From: Bacteroides stercorirosoris
Lineage (GTDB): Bacteria; Bacteroidota; Bacteroidia; Bacteroidales; Bacteroidaceae
Length of the DNA: 64,000 nucleotides
Assembly: GCF_900142015.1 (NCBI RefSeq)
Contig: NZ_FQZN01000012.1
Coordinates: 90,364-154,363, forward strand
Direction: 5' to 3'
The notes under the pieces were generated by a model. It was not told where the DNA came from and made no database searches. It saw nothing but the letters and a program-made list of their open reading frames with translations. The position numbers and the translations under genes are program-made. How positions within the stretch are numbered: the first letter of the stretch is position 1; each line of letters begins with the position of its first letter. Positions 6,772 through 16,183 of the stretch are shown here, piece after piece.

Positions 6772-9700
6772 TTATTTTCTTCTTGGTATCGTGAAATAAA
6801 CTGTAAACCCACTTTTTTCAGCCAGTTCGGCATTGATACGACATCCCCGTTTCCCTGCAAACTCGTCGTGGTCGCGAATAATCTGCTTGCAAACAAGATA
6901 TTCTGTTCCGCGTAGTTCTCCTTTCTCTCCTGTTGAGGTCATACGTTCCAGATTCGGATAGAAGAGCCGGTTGAGTTCTTCACGGGTTTTCTCTCTTCGC
7001 GTATCCGTGAAAAGGAAACGGATATATTCTCCATCGGTTACTGTTTTCAGATATATTTCTCCATTCAGTGACACAGACAAGGCTTCATCTATAAGATTCT
7101 CTAATAGAAAACGTAGTTGAATGAAGTCCCCTACTACCCGCTCGTCAATAGCTTCCGTATGGAAAGATACAGTGAAAGTCTTTCCTTTGCTCGCCTTGCG
7201 GAAATACTTTTCAGCCAACATACACAATTCCGTCACGGCAACTGTCCCACGACGGAATGTAACTTCTTCCAACTGACGGGACGCACACGAACTCAGAATC
7301 GTAAATATACCTTTATAATATTCTATCAATTCACCGATAGCTGATACAATTTCCTTTTCTCCTGTTTCCGACAACGTTCCTGAACGGAGTTTGCCGATGA
7401 GTTGCTTAATCTTATTGGGATAATAAATTGTTTCGTGCTTGATGGTGGACAGGCAATTATCCAGTACCATATTCTGCACATGCAACAGGCTGTCTTCCCA
7501 CGACGCACGATGCGCTTCTTCATGAGCTGCCTCGATATCCCGGTATTTGGTTGCCAACTTTACCACAGCATTGAACACTACAATCGCTATGTAGCGGGCT
7601 ATCAACTCCAACAATAAATGGGCTGCTTCTTGTTCAACACTTTCCTGACGTTCAATGTACAGCACACCGATACAACGTGAATCTCCCGCAGCGTCCACCA
7701 CCAAAGGCAAAGCTTCAAATCCCGGTGCAGACAGTTGTCGGTTCTGATCAAAACAGCGCTGAACAACTTCTTTCCAGCCTTCATCTTCTGTCGGAGATCC
7801 ATTTTCCAAAGTTTCGGACAACATATTCTCTACTATGGAATTCGACGCATACTCCAGCTGATGTGTCGCCTCATTATAAACGGCAACGCCCAGCCTGTCA
7901 ATGGCCAGCAACTCATTTACCGCATCAAATGCTTCGTCTACAATACGTTGGGGGATAGCTTTCAAAGTCTCTTCCTCACGCTGCAACGCCTCTTCCGTTT
8001 CGGTTACCTGTGTCAGGGAAGCAGTAAATATCTGCCTGTTAATTTCCAAAACCTGCTCCAGATTCCAACGGTTCACAAGACGCTTACGTATATATAAGAT
8101 GTAATAGCCCAACAATAACAAGCCTATCAGTCCGACAAACAAGATAACACCTACCATCTTATTATTAGTAGAACGTTCCAACTGATTACAATATTCTTCC
8201 AGAGACTGGTCTTCACCCAGCAACTTGTACAAAGTTGTATAAGCAGCATTGTTATAACTGTATGCATCCCATTGTTTCAATGCAAGAAACGCGACCGCAG
8301 CTTCATTCCGGATATCCAATATAACATGAAAATCCGAATTGAAAAGATTATTCCACCACGACAATTCTCCCGGTTCTCCTTCTCCTCTCAACGTCATATA
8401 ACGCTGTGGATAATGAGCATATTTCTTGTAATGCGCATTCAGGCAAGCTATGGCGGAGTCTGCATATTCCAGCGTCAGCTCGAAATCTCCCGCCACATTA
8501 CTGTAATAGGCTTCATTGGCATATTCGGAAGCCTCGTTTAATAAAATCTCATATTCATTTTCCGCAGCCTGGGACAGGGAATCCTGTGCAGTTTGTGCAT
8601 ACACTTCATCAGGCTGTATGATTACTTCTTCCACAGGTTTATGGCACGAACTCATACCAAAAGGAAGAAATATACATAAAAGAAATATCAAAGTTTTACG
8701 CACCCCGACCGGCAAACGGAAATAGAAGCGACTACCTTTTCCCAATGTGCTTTCCACATTGAACAGGCAGACTTTGAACACTTCATTCGTCTTTCGGTAC
8801 TTCTCAATAATACCCTTACAGTTCATCAAGCCGAACCCACTGCCCTTATTTTTCCGCAGTTCTTCCCGGTCGGCAGCATCCAGCATACCTATTTCCTGTG
8901 AGTTATACAGCTTTTCCCCTATAATACGTGTCACATCCTCTTCCGAAAGTCCATAACCGCTATCTTCCACTGAGATTTCCACATACTCTTCCGTCGGGCG
9001 GGCATATACCTTTACGTTCCCTCCTTTTGGAGTATATTTACGGGCATTTTCCGCAAGCGTATTTATCATGAACAGTGTCAACGCCTTATCCGCTTTTACA
9101 TAGGCATCGGTTGGGGTTACTTCCAACTGTTGCTGCTTCATCTCAAAAGCACGGCTTCCTTTCCTTATCAGGTCGAAAAGCTCATTCAGTCCGAAGGTTT
9201 CAATATTCAGACTCAGACTACCCTGTTTCATTTTAATCCACAGAGCCAGAATATCATTATATTCATTGATCGTTGTCACCAGTTCATCCATGTACTGATA
9301 CTTTTCCGCTTTGATACGCTCGTCATGGATAAAACCTTTCTCTGTCAGTTTATGTACCTCGTTGATGATGCGGTCAATGTACGGATGGATGCCGTTCACG
9401 ATGGCCATACAAGCTTTCTTTATCAAATTCTGGCGTTTGTTTCCTGCTATATGCTGTTCATAAACATAACGCTCCTTCTCTAAACGGCGACGCTCATCAC
9501 CCAGCGAAATGGAAGTCATACCATTATCAAGCGCCCACGTGATATATGGAGTAATCACATGCACTATGGCCCGGTCATCCTTCGTCAGCCGTTTAGGCAA
9601 TACCAGTTGCCCATCCTCTATCCGGATATCCTTTATTCCGAACAGGTCTCCCATATCCGTCTGTACAGCAGAAAGAATAGCATCTACAATTTCCTCTTCC

Positions 9701-11172
9701 GTTTGTGCGTCCGCAGGGATGGAAGCGGTTATTTTCTGGCAGATATCCAGCATTTGCCTCAAACGGTGCAAATGGACACGGTTACGTTCCTTCGATCTTC
9801 TATTGAATATCCAAAACAACAAGACCACCAAAATAAAACCGACAATCACAAAGAACAGCAAAATATTCAACTGCCTCGCTTCACTTTCCAAAGCCAGGTA
9901 ACGGCTTTCCAGCTCCTTGTCCTGACGGGTATCTTCCAGGATATCCAAATAAATATTACGGTTGTAGTCTGAATACTGCTTCATCTCCAATCCGGCATAC
10001 GTCACACTCAATTGTTCGCGGATGCGTGAAATCCATTCCGGTACGGTTCGTAGTTTGCGCTGTATCCATGCTTTTTCAGAAGAGATGGTATCCCGGATAT
10101 CAAAGGTCTTCAGCCAGTCCAGGCTATCGTGGCAATCATAAAAACGGCGGTGATGGTTATTTACACATTCCAAAGCAAGTGTCAGTGTATCCAACGCCTC
10201 AGTATAACTGCCGTGAGCATTCAGATATTTACCGATTGAAACATACGCTCCTGCTATCTGATACAAGTCATTGTACTGCTTGAATTTCTTCAAAGCCAGC
10301 TGCCCTAAACGCATAGGCAGCAAAGAATCTACCGGTGCTTCAAACTGTTTCAATGCATGGGAACGCCGGGTCTGAAAGAATTCATAATTATCCGGTGACG
10401 CCATCAGGTTAGCAAGCCCTTGGACTCCATTTCCCTCAAAATACAAGTACCCGCCACGGGAAGCCAACTTCCAGGTCGTATACAGTTCGTCAAACTCGCG
10501 CAAGCGGCGTTCGTCCGCAGTTTCTCCTTCACACAACGCTGCCGAGCCTTTTATATAATGATAATATAATAGCTGATTGGTATCTGCAACCAATTCTTCC
10601 TGAGGATATATCTCATTGATCGAGGCCACAGCTTCCGGACGCTGCTGCAAATAGTAATAATAGACTGCGGAAACGATATAAAACTCAGTACGTGCATAGT
10701 TCAGCCGCAGTCGTTCGTGCTGATCTACGAAAAGGTTATTGTCTTCGTCAATTCGTTTCATACGGCGGAGAGCACTGTTCCGGTAGTCATAAAACTCCTT
10801 ATTCATAGCAGTCCGCTGATAAATTTTCATCAATCCGATGTCAGCAATCAGTAATTCCAGCTCATTTTTAGTCAGACTGTACACTTCGTTATGAAACTTC
10901 TCTGCCTTCTCGAAATCCATACGCATGAAGGCACAAAATCCTAAATTGTTGGAAGCTTCCGCTTTCCCCTGACGATAAAGGTTCACGTTTTCATAGGCTC
11001 GTGTAGCAGCATGACAGGAAGAATCCAAATCCTTATAACGGTAAGAATAAGCCACTTGATTGAGTGAATCAATAAGGCGCACTTCCTTGGTGGGGGCGGT
11101 GCCCACACAAGAAACCATTGCCATGCAGGAGAACAGCAAGCTTGCCGACAGTATAAGGGAAAACCGTTTCAC
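6772..11172 (-). CDS. Giant double sensor histidine kinase (DUF5112/DUF5113-like), lipoprotein type
   Basis: 1466 residues, apparently two sensor kinases in one frame. Module 1: lipoprotein signal with Cys22, a TPR-like helical sensor (about 30-430), a membrane segment (about 430-452), and an ATPase domain with NTLAENARKYT, EDSGYGL and GSGFGLMNCKG. At residue 824 a second lipoprotein-type signal (LIFLLCIFLPFGMSSC) begins directly after the first kinase ends, followed by another sensor region, a membrane segment (about 1003-1027), a GAF-like part and a second kinase with H1246 in IKHETIYYP but a degenerate nucleotide-binding site (FTDTRRE). A GTG at 8703 could be an internal start. Upstream of the response regulator. 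Confidence 0.75.
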   Translation of the reverse strand: MKRFSLILSASLLFSCMAMVSCVGTAPTKEVRLIDSLNQVAYSYRYKDLDSSCHAATRAYENVNLYRQGKAEASNNLGFCAFMRMDFEKAEKFHNEVYSLTKNELELLIADIGLMKIYQRTAMNKEFYDYRNSALRRMKRIDEDNNLFVDQHERLRLNYARTEFYIVSAVYYYYLQQRPEAVASINEIYPQEELVADTNQLLYYHYIKGSAALCEGETADERRLREFDELYTTWKLASRGGYLYFEGNGVQGLANLMASPDNYEFFQTRRSHALKQFEAPVDSLLPMRLGQLALKKFKQYNDLYQIAGAYVSIGKYLNAHGSYTEALDTLTLALECVNNHHRRFYDCHDSLDWLKTFDIRDTISSEKAWIQRKLRTVPEWISRIREQLSVTYAGLEMKQYSDYNRNIYLDILEDTRQDKELESRYLALESEARQLNILLFFVIVGFILVVLLFWIFNRRSKERNRVHLHRLRQMLDICQKITASIPADAQTEEEIVDAILSAVQTDMGDLFGIKDIRIEDGQLVLPKRLTKDDRAIVHVITPYITWALDNGMTSISLGDERRRLEKERYVYEQHIAGNKRQNLIKKACMAIVNGIHPYIDRIINEVHKLTEKGFIHDERIKAEKYQYMDELVTTINEYNDILALWIKMKQGSLSLNIETFGLNELFDLIRKGSRAFEMKQQQLEVTPTDAYVKADKALTLFMINTLAENARKYTPKGGNVKVYARPTEEYVEISVEDSGYGLSEEDVTRIIGEKLYNSQEIGMLDAADREELRKNKGSGFGLMNCKGIIEKYRKTNEVFKVCLFNVESTLGKGSRFYFRLPVGVRKTLIFLLCIFLPFGMSSCHKPVEEVIIQPDEVYAQTAQDSLSQAAENEYEILLNEASEYANEAYYSNVAGDFELTLEYADSAIACLNAHYKKYAHYPQRYMTLRGEGEPGELSWWNNLFNSDFHVILDIRNEAAVAFLALKQWDAYSYNNAAYTTLYKLLGEDQSLEEYCNQLERSTNNKMVGVILFVGLIGLLLLGYYILYIRKRLVNRWNLEQVLEINRQIFTASLTQVTETEEALQREEETLKAIPQRIVDEAFDAVNELLAIDRLGVAVYNEATHQLEYASNSIVENMLSETLENGSPTEDEGWKEVVQRCFDQNRQLSAPGFEALPLVVDAAGDSRCIGVLYIERQESVEQEAAHLLLELIARYIAIVVFNAVVKLATKYRDIEAAHEEAHRASWEDSLLHVQNMVLDNCLSTIKHETIYYPNKIKQLIGKLRSGTLSETGEKEIVSAIGELIEYYKGIFTILSSCASRQLEEVTFRRGTVAVTELCMLAEKYFRKASKGKTFTVSFHTEAIDERVVGDFIQLRFLLENLIDEALSVSLNGEIYLKTVTDGEYIRFLFTDTRREKTREELNRLFYPNLERMTSTGEKGELRGTEYLVCKQIIRDHDEFAGKRGCRINAELAEKSGFTVYFTIPRRK

Positions 11173-11227
11173 TTAGCAAAGCTACAAATAAATCCGGGAA
11201 AGAAAAAAGATTTTTCTACAATAAGTC

Positions 11228-11259
11228 TTGTAGAATGTAGCGGGAAATTCATAACTTTG
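11228..11259 (+). promoter_or_regulatory. Promoter of prs
   Basis: TTG (11228-11230), a 21-base spacer and TAACTTTG (11252-11259) fit the Bacteroides consensus. The predicted start lies about 32 bases before the prs ATG. Confidence 0.7.
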
Positions 11260-11296
11260 CAGGCAAATTAAACAAATAGGTAACATCTATTACAAA

Positions 11297-12235
11297 ATGA
11301 GCGAAAAAGCACCCGTAATGGTATTCTCCGGAACTAATTCGAGATACCTTGCAGAAAAAATCTGCGCAAGCCTTGATTGCCCTCTGGGAAAGATGAACAT
11401 CACACACTTTGCTGATGGTGAGTTTGCAGTTTCCTATGAAGAGTCAATTCGTGGCGCACATGTATTCTTGGTTCAATCCACCTTCCCTAATTCCGACAAT
11501 TTGATGGAGCTTCTGCTGATGATTGACGCGGCCAAAAGAGCGTCTGCCAAAAGCGTAGTTGCAGTTATTCCTTATTTCGGATGGGCACGACAGGACAGAA
11601 AAGACAAACCCCGTGTTTCTATTGGCGCTAAATTGGTAGCCGATTTACTTTCAGTAGCAGGTATCGACCGTCTGATTACGATGGACCTCCATGCTGATCA
11701 AATCCAAGGCTTCTTCAATATTCCGGTAGATCACTTGTATGCTTCTGCAGTGTTCCTCCCCTATATTGAATCGCTGAAACTGAAAGACCTTGTAATTGCT
11801 ACGCCTGACGTTGGTGGTTCCAAGCGTGCCAGTACGTTCTCCAAATATCTGGGAGTTCCTCTGGTATTGTGTAACAAATCACGTGAGAAAGCAAACGAAG
11901 TTGCTTCCATGCAAATTATCGGTGATGTAACAGACAAGAATGTTGTGTTGGTGGATGATATCGTAGACACCGCCGGAACTATCACGAAAGCTGCTAACAT
12001 CATGTTGGAAGCCGGAGCAAAATCGGTACGTGCCATTGCCAGTCACTGTGTAATGTCTGACCCCGCTTCTTTCCGCGTTCAGGAATCTGCTCTGACTGAA
12101 ATCGTATTCACTGACAGTATCCCCTACTCTAAAAAATGTGCGAAAGTAAAACAACTCAGCATTGCTGATATGTTTGCTGAAACAATCAAAAGAGTGGTGA
12201 ATAATGAGTCTATCAGTTCGCAATACATTATCTGA
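11297..12235 (+). CDS. prs: Ribose-phosphate pyrophosphokinase
   Basis: 312 residues, the normal length. It converts ribose 5-phosphate and ATP to PRPP for purine, pyrimidine, His and Trp synthesis. Family motifs are clear: the ATP-binding flexible-loop segment GWARQDRKDKPR (about 98-109), the catalytic region MDLHADQIQGFF, and the PRPP-binding loop VVLVDDIVDTAGTI. It is transcribed alone from its own promoter. An unusual perfect hairpin covers the stop codon (12231-12254), and a classical terminator follows at 12281-12314. Confidence 0.97.
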   Translation: MSEKAPVMVFSGTNSRYLAEKICASLDCPLGKMNITHFADGEFAVSYEESIRGAHVFLVQSTFPNSDNLMELLLMIDAAKRASAKSVVAVIPYFGWARQDRKDKPRVSIGAKLVADLLSVAGIDRLITMDLHADQIQGFFNIPVDHLYASAVFLPYIESLKLKDLVIATPDVGGSKRASTFSKYLGVPLVLCNKSREKANEVASMQIIGDVTDKNVVLVDDIVDTAGTITKAANIMLEAGAKSVRAIASHCVMSDPASFRVQESALTEIVFTDSIPYSKKCAKVKQLSIADMFAETIKRVVNNESISSQYII

Positions 12236-12254
12236 TTTGCTTCAGCAAATCAGA
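12231..12254 (+). terminator. Perfect hairpin covering the prs stop codon
   Basis: TCTGATTTGC (12231-12240) pairs perfectly over 10 bp with GCAAATCAGA (12245-12254) around a TTCA loop, and the TGA stop is inside the stem. No T-run follows; an mRNA-stabilising 3' stem or ribosome-clearance effect is possible. Confidence 0.5.
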
Positions 12255-12280
12255 AATTGAAATTATATAAATAAAAAATA

Positions 12281-12314
12281 AAGGCTGCGCAATTCAAACG
12301 AATAGCGCAGCCTT
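12281..12314 (+). terminator. Bidirectional terminator between prs and the MORN gene
   Basis: AAGGCTGCGC (12281-12290) pairs perfectly with GCGCAGCCTT (12305-12314), with T-runs on both strands. It serves prs on the plus strand and the MORN gene ending at 12335 on the minus strand. Confidence 0.85.
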
Positions 12315-12334
12315 TTATTATTAATTCTTACTTT

Positions 12335-13501
12335 TTAATTATTCAAGTCCAATCTTCCCATTTTATAGGTTCCTTTTCTTATCACTTTTCCATTTTTATC
12401 TGTTTCCACAAAGGGACCGTGCTTCTTGCCTTGTTTGAAAAAGCCTTCGTAACGGTTGCCGTCTTTGTCCTCCTGCACACCGTTGCCTTCTTCCATACCG
12501 TTCACAAAACCACCTTTATATTTGGTCCCGTCTGTCATAATCAAAGTGCCCTGGCCATTGAACTGATTATTTTTCCAGTCACCTTCGTATGAGTCGCCAA
12601 CATTCCATTTATACAACCCATGACCATCACGCTGGTTGTCTTTCCATTCACCGTCATACACTGCACCGCTGGCCCAGGTGAATACACCCTTGCCGTGTTG
12701 CATACCATCTTTGAAGTTACCTACGTACTTATTTCCGTTGGCGTAGTAATAAATGCCGGCTCCTGTACGTTCGCCTTGCACATACGAACCTTCGTATCGG
12801 TCACCCGTATGGAAAAAGTAAATGCCTTTGCCATGTTGCATATCATCTTTCCAGTCGCCTACATATTTATCTCCGTTCGCATATTCAAAAGTTCCTTTTC
12901 CGTCACGGACATCATTTTTCCAGTCGCCTTCATACTTGCAACCATCATTCCAGACAAACGTACCTTCACCATCTTTTTTATCATTCTTCCAGGAGCCTTC
13001 ATATTTGGAACCGTTTTTCCATGTATATGTACCCTGACCTTCACGCTTGTCATTCACCCAGTCACCTTCGTAAACATCACCGGTATAATAGTACATCGTC
13101 CCTTTTCCCTGTTGATAATCCTGGAACCACATACCATCATAGCGATTGTTGTTCATAAAGTAATAAATGCCTTTACCATGTTGCTGATCCTGGAACCATT
13201 GTCCTTCATATTTTTCACCGTCGGGGAAAGTATACGTACCATAACCCTCACGCTTACCTTTCACATATTCGCCTTCGTAGACGTTACCATTCTTAAAAAC
13301 AGTCTTTCCCTTACCATTGGGTTTACGTCCTTTCATTTCACCCGTATACACGGAACCGTCCTTGAATGTATGCGTTCCTATCTTTATTTCAGAAGATAAT
13401 GAGCTTTTAACCTTATCGAAGAAACCTTGTTTCTTTTCCTGAGCCGTCGCCCCGTTTTGGGACAAGAATACCAGAATGAGTGCAGTATATAGATATTTCA
13501 T
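12335..13501 (-). CDS. Secreted MORN-repeat protein (14 repeats)
   Basis: 388 residues: a signal peptide ending near ATAQ (residues 1-21), a short linker, then 14 consecutive 23-residue MORN repeats (about 48-370) of the form G-x-x-Y-x-G-x-W-x-x-x-x-x-x-G-x-G-x-x-x, ending KMGRLDLNN. MORN repeats form an extended beta-strand ladder used in membrane contact or scaffolding. The signal peptide puts this one in the periplasm or outside the cell. No catalytic domain is present. Its leader holds a hairpin (13536-13556). Function unknown; a structural envelope role is inference. Confidence 0.8.
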   Translation of the reverse strand: MKYLYTALILVFLSQNGATAQEKKQGFFDKVKSSLSSEIKIGTHTFKDGSVYTGEMKGRKPNGKGKTVFKNGNVYEGEYVKGKREGYGTYTFPDGEKYEGQWFQDQQHGKGIYYFMNNNRYDGMWFQDYQQGKGTMYYYTGDVYEGDWVNDKREGQGTYTWKNGSKYEGSWKNDKKDGEGTFVWNDGCKYEGDWKNDVRDGKGTFEYANGDKYVGDWKDDMQHGKGIYFFHTGDRYEGSYVQGERTGAGIYYYANGNKYVGNFKDGMQHGKGVFTWASGAVYDGEWKDNQRDGHGLYKWNVGDSYEGDWKNNQFNGQGTLIMTDGTKYKGGFVNGMEEGNGVQEDKDGNRYEGFFKQGKKHGPFVETDKNGKVIRKGTYKMGRLDLNN

Positions 13502-13535
13502 TGAAAATTATTAATTAGCAATTTAATAATAAAGG

Positions 13536-13556
13536 CGATGTTTACGAAAAACATCG
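13536..13556 (-). promoter_or_regulatory. Leader hairpin and -7 box upstream of the MORN gene
   Basis: CGATGTTT (13536-13543) pairs with AAACATCG (13549-13556) in the untranslated leader of the MORN gene. A -7-like TATCTTTG lies on the minus strand at 13650-13643, but no good -33 box is seen, so the promoter is only suggested and the leader would be about 135 bases. Confidence 0.35.
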
Positions 13557-13688
13557 GATTCCCTTGAGCATGTAAATAAAGAAACCTGTTTTAAAGACGT
13601 ATAAAGACAGTAATTTGTTACATACTCTATACGGGATTTGCACAAAGATACGATTAATCTCCCAAAAGGAAGAGGTATCACACGTTTT

Positions 13689-14978
13689 TTATGACATTTT
13701 TTTGCCGGACACTACTTCTTTTAATGTCTCTTTGCACAAATGGCGTGAGGCAAGTTCCCGTATTTCTTCCGGAGTAATAGTCTTCACCGCATCTACGGCA
13801 TCCGTTACGTACGAGTGCGAAAGACCGGAAGTATGAATGAAAATCCAGGCATCAGCAAGTGAAAAGGCAGACTCATAGTTACGGCACATATCTCCCAACA
13901 TATAGTTCCTTACCATGGCAAGTTCTTCGTCCGGAACAAGGTCGTTTTGCAGGCGGTCTATTTCATGATAAACTTCTTTGATCAGAGGTTCTACAAACTC
14001 ATTGGCAGTCTCCGTGTTGATCACAAACAACCCACTGTCAGGATAAGGCATGATACCTGCAGAAATGCCATACGTATACCCCTTTTCTTCGCGGATATTA
14101 GACATCAATCGACTACCAAAATATCCGCCCAGTAACGTAACCAGCACACGCATTTTCAGATAGTCGGGATGACGGCGGTCCAAAGAAAGCATTCCCATGC
14201 GGACGGCACTCTGCATTGCGTCAGCCCGTTCGGCAAAGAAACGCTTTTCAGGCGAAGCCTCAGGTAGATAGAACGTTTTTTCCGGCTTCCGGAAACCTTT
14301 GCCGAAAGGTTCATTCCCAAAGAGGGTCTCTATACGGCGGACGGTGTCTTCACCGACTTTTCCCGAAAGATAAATGCTGCAATTCCCGGAATGGTAGTAA
14401 CAATCGTAAAAAGATTGAAGCACGGAAGGGTTGATTAGATGATAATCCTTTTCCTGCACCAATTGTCCGCAAGGATGTTTATCACCATACACCGCATTTA
14501 TTAAAGTACGATGGGCAAGAAAATCAACCTTCGAACTATTTACAAGAAACTGCTGGATGTTATTATCGACAATCACTCCCAACTCCTTCTCCGGAAAGAC
14601 AGGTTCTTTTACAATCGATTCAAAAACATCTAAAGTCTGGGGAAGATACTTATTTAAAGAATAAAGTGTGACGTAAGCATATTCCGATGCACTGGAAAGT
14701 TCCAGCCAGGCACCGTAATAATCCAGTTTCTCAGCAATGGCAGCCGCGGAATAGCGACGGGTTCCTTCACGCAACATCCGGTTGGTGAACAAAGCCTGCA
14801 AACGTTGAGTCTGTTGCCACCGTCCGCCTTCCATCAACAGGTCAATACGCACTACTTCATTGTCTCCGGCATTGAGAATATATAAAGGTATACCGTTCGG
14901 CATCACCCGACGTTCGGGCGATGGCACTTCCAATTGTTCAGGTTCACGGATGAAAGGTTGGATGCTTCTGTCTAACAT
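13689..14978 (-). CDS. M16 family peptidase-like protein, non-catalytic subunit type
   Basis: 429 residues with the two-domain fold of M16 (pitrilysin/MPP) proteins. The zinc motif HxxEH expected near residues 60-65 is absent (FTNRMLREGT occupies the place), while the C-terminal substrate-binding Arg/Tyr segment (REEKGYTYGISAG) is kept. This fits the regulatory partner in two-subunit M16 proteases. It has no signal peptide. The gene overlaps the end of kdsB by 7 bases in the PBP1A-folK-kdsB cluster. A partner with HxxEH is not in the window. Confidence 0.8.
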   Translation of the reverse strand: MLDRSIQPFIREPEQLEVPSPERRVMPNGIPLYILNAGDNEVVRIDLLMEGGRWQQTQRLQALFTNRMLREGTRRYSAAAIAEKLDYYGAWLELSSASEYAYVTLYSLNKYLPQTLDVFESIVKEPVFPEKELGVIVDNNIQQFLVNSSKVDFLAHRTLINAVYGDKHPCGQLVQEKDYHLINPSVLQSFYDCYYHSGNCSIYLSGKVGEDTVRRIETLFGNEPFGKGFRKPEKTFYLPEASPEKRFFAERADAMQSAVRMGMLSLDRRHPDYLKMRVLVTLLGGYFGSRLMSNIREEKGYTYGISAGIMPYPDSGLFVINTETANEFVEPLIKEVYHEIDRLQNDLVPDEELAMVRNYMLGDMCRNYESAFSLADAWIFIHTSGLSHSYVTDAVDAVKTITPEEIRELASRHLCKETLKEVVSGKKMS

Positions 14979-15724
14979 GTCTTCAAAAATTCTTCTGCTT
15001 TCTCCAGATCCTGAGGAGTATCTATACCTATTGTTTCTACTTCAGTGACACCTGCCTTGATGGTATAACCACTTTCGAGCCAACGAAGCTGTTCCAATGA
15101 TTCTGCCAGTTCAAGGGAAGATTGCGGCAGAGAGGTTATCTCTTTCAGCACTTCGGCACGGTAGGCATATAGTCCGATATGTTTATAATAGGTGTGATTT
15201 TTCAGCCAATCCTGTTTTTCGGCGTTACGCTGATAAGGAATAATGGAACGGCTGAAATACAATGCATTCATATTTTTGTTCAGTACCACTTTAGGTGAAT
15301 TGATATTCTCTAAAGCCTCAAATCCGTTATCAGGAGTAAAGGGCTTCACCAGTGTGGCTATCTGAGTTGTGGTATCGTCAAAACAGGCTTTCACCGTTTC
15401 CAGCTGGGAAGGTTGTATGAAGGGCTCATCTCCCTGAATGTTGACCACAACATCAAAATTCCCTTCTATTTTGGTATATGCTTCATAGCAACGGTCCGTA
15501 CCACTTTTATGATTTACGGAAGTCATCACCACTTTTCCGCCGAATGCTTTTACTGCCGCTTCTATCCGTTCATCGTCGGTGGCCACATAAGCATCGTCCA
15601 AAATGCCTGCCACTTGCTCGTATACCCTCTGTATTACAGTTTTTCCGCCCAGCATAGCCAGCGGTTTTGCAGGAAAACGCGTGGATGCATAACGGGCAGG
15701 GATAATTCCTAAAAACTTCAACAT
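14972..15724 (-). CDS. kdsB: 3-deoxy-manno-octulosonate cytidylyltransferase
   Basis: 250 residues, typical length. It activates Kdo with CTP to CMP-Kdo for the lipid A inner core. Signature segments are the N-terminal nucleotide-binding IIPARYASTRFPAKPL and VNIQGDEPFI, plus GIDTPQDLEKAEEFL at the C-terminus. It overlaps the M16 gene and follows folK by 51 bases, forming a co-transcribed envelope cluster on the minus strand. Confidence 0.97.
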   Translation of the reverse strand: MLKFLGIIPARYASTRFPAKPLAMLGGKTVIQRVYEQVAGILDDAYVATDDERIEAAVKAFGGKVVMTSVNHKSGTDRCYEAYTKIEGNFDVVVNIQGDEPFIQPSQLETVKACFDDTTTQIATLVKPFTPDNGFEALENINSPKVVLNKNMNALYFSRSIIPYQRNAEKQDWLKNHTYYKHIGLYAYRAEVLKEITSLPQSSLELAESLEQLRWLESGYTIKAGVTEVETIGIDTPQDLEKAEEFLKTC

Positions 15725-15775
15725 ATCTTAATTTGCTATTTTACAATTTACTAATTTGCTTGTGCGACACATACT

Positions 15776-16147
15776 TCATCGCATTTCCAACTCTTTCAGC
15801 CCCCGGCAGATGTAGTCACGGCACAAATCTTCAGGTTTGTAAACCGTGCCGTCGCATGACAATAAATCTATATCCAGCCGGACTATCTCTTGCTTTTTCT
15901 CTTCCGGCATTCGTCCGGCTTCCCGTTCGATGGCTTTCAAGTGCGAAGTGATTTCCATTGCATCTCTCTCGGAAATGAAACGTGCCACCTGATTAGAAAA
16001 CAAAGAGGAACGACGGAAATAAAGCGGTTTCGTTTCTTCTTCCGTAGAGAAACAAATGCCGGGAAACAGTTCTTTCAAACGCTTCCGCGCCAATGAAAGG
16101 TTTTCCTTCCGGCGCTCATTACTGCCGATGCTGATTGTATAAACCAC
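15776..16147 (-). CDS. folK: Short HPPK-like protein (6-hydroxymethyl-dihydropterin pyrophosphokinase family)
   Basis: 123 residues, shorter than the usual ~155-170. It starts with the family hallmark ISIGSNERRKENL, keeps the substrate region FSNQVA and the core metal/ATP segment VRLDIDLLSCDG (usual form PR.xDLDLL), but lacks the typical C-terminal PHP and much of the loop between. HPPK transfers pyrophosphate from ATP to the pterin in folate synthesis. Whether this shortened copy is active, or a paralog beside a full-length enzyme elsewhere, cannot be said from the window. It lies between PBP1A and kdsB. Confidence 0.65.
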   Translation of the reverse strand: MVYTISIGSNERRKENLSLARKRLKELFPGICFSTEEETKPLYFRRSSLFSNQVARFISERDAMEITSHLKAIEREAGRMPEEKKQEIVRLDIDLLSCDGTVYKPEDLCRDYICRGLKELEMR

Positions 16148-16183
16148 GACTAATTAAAAAATTGAGAGTTGAGAATTGGAAAA

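Noticed and set aside
12620..13399. Long antisense frame opposite the MORN gene
   Set aside because: Regular repeats of the MORN gene keep the opposite frame open; the sense protein is clearly the real one.
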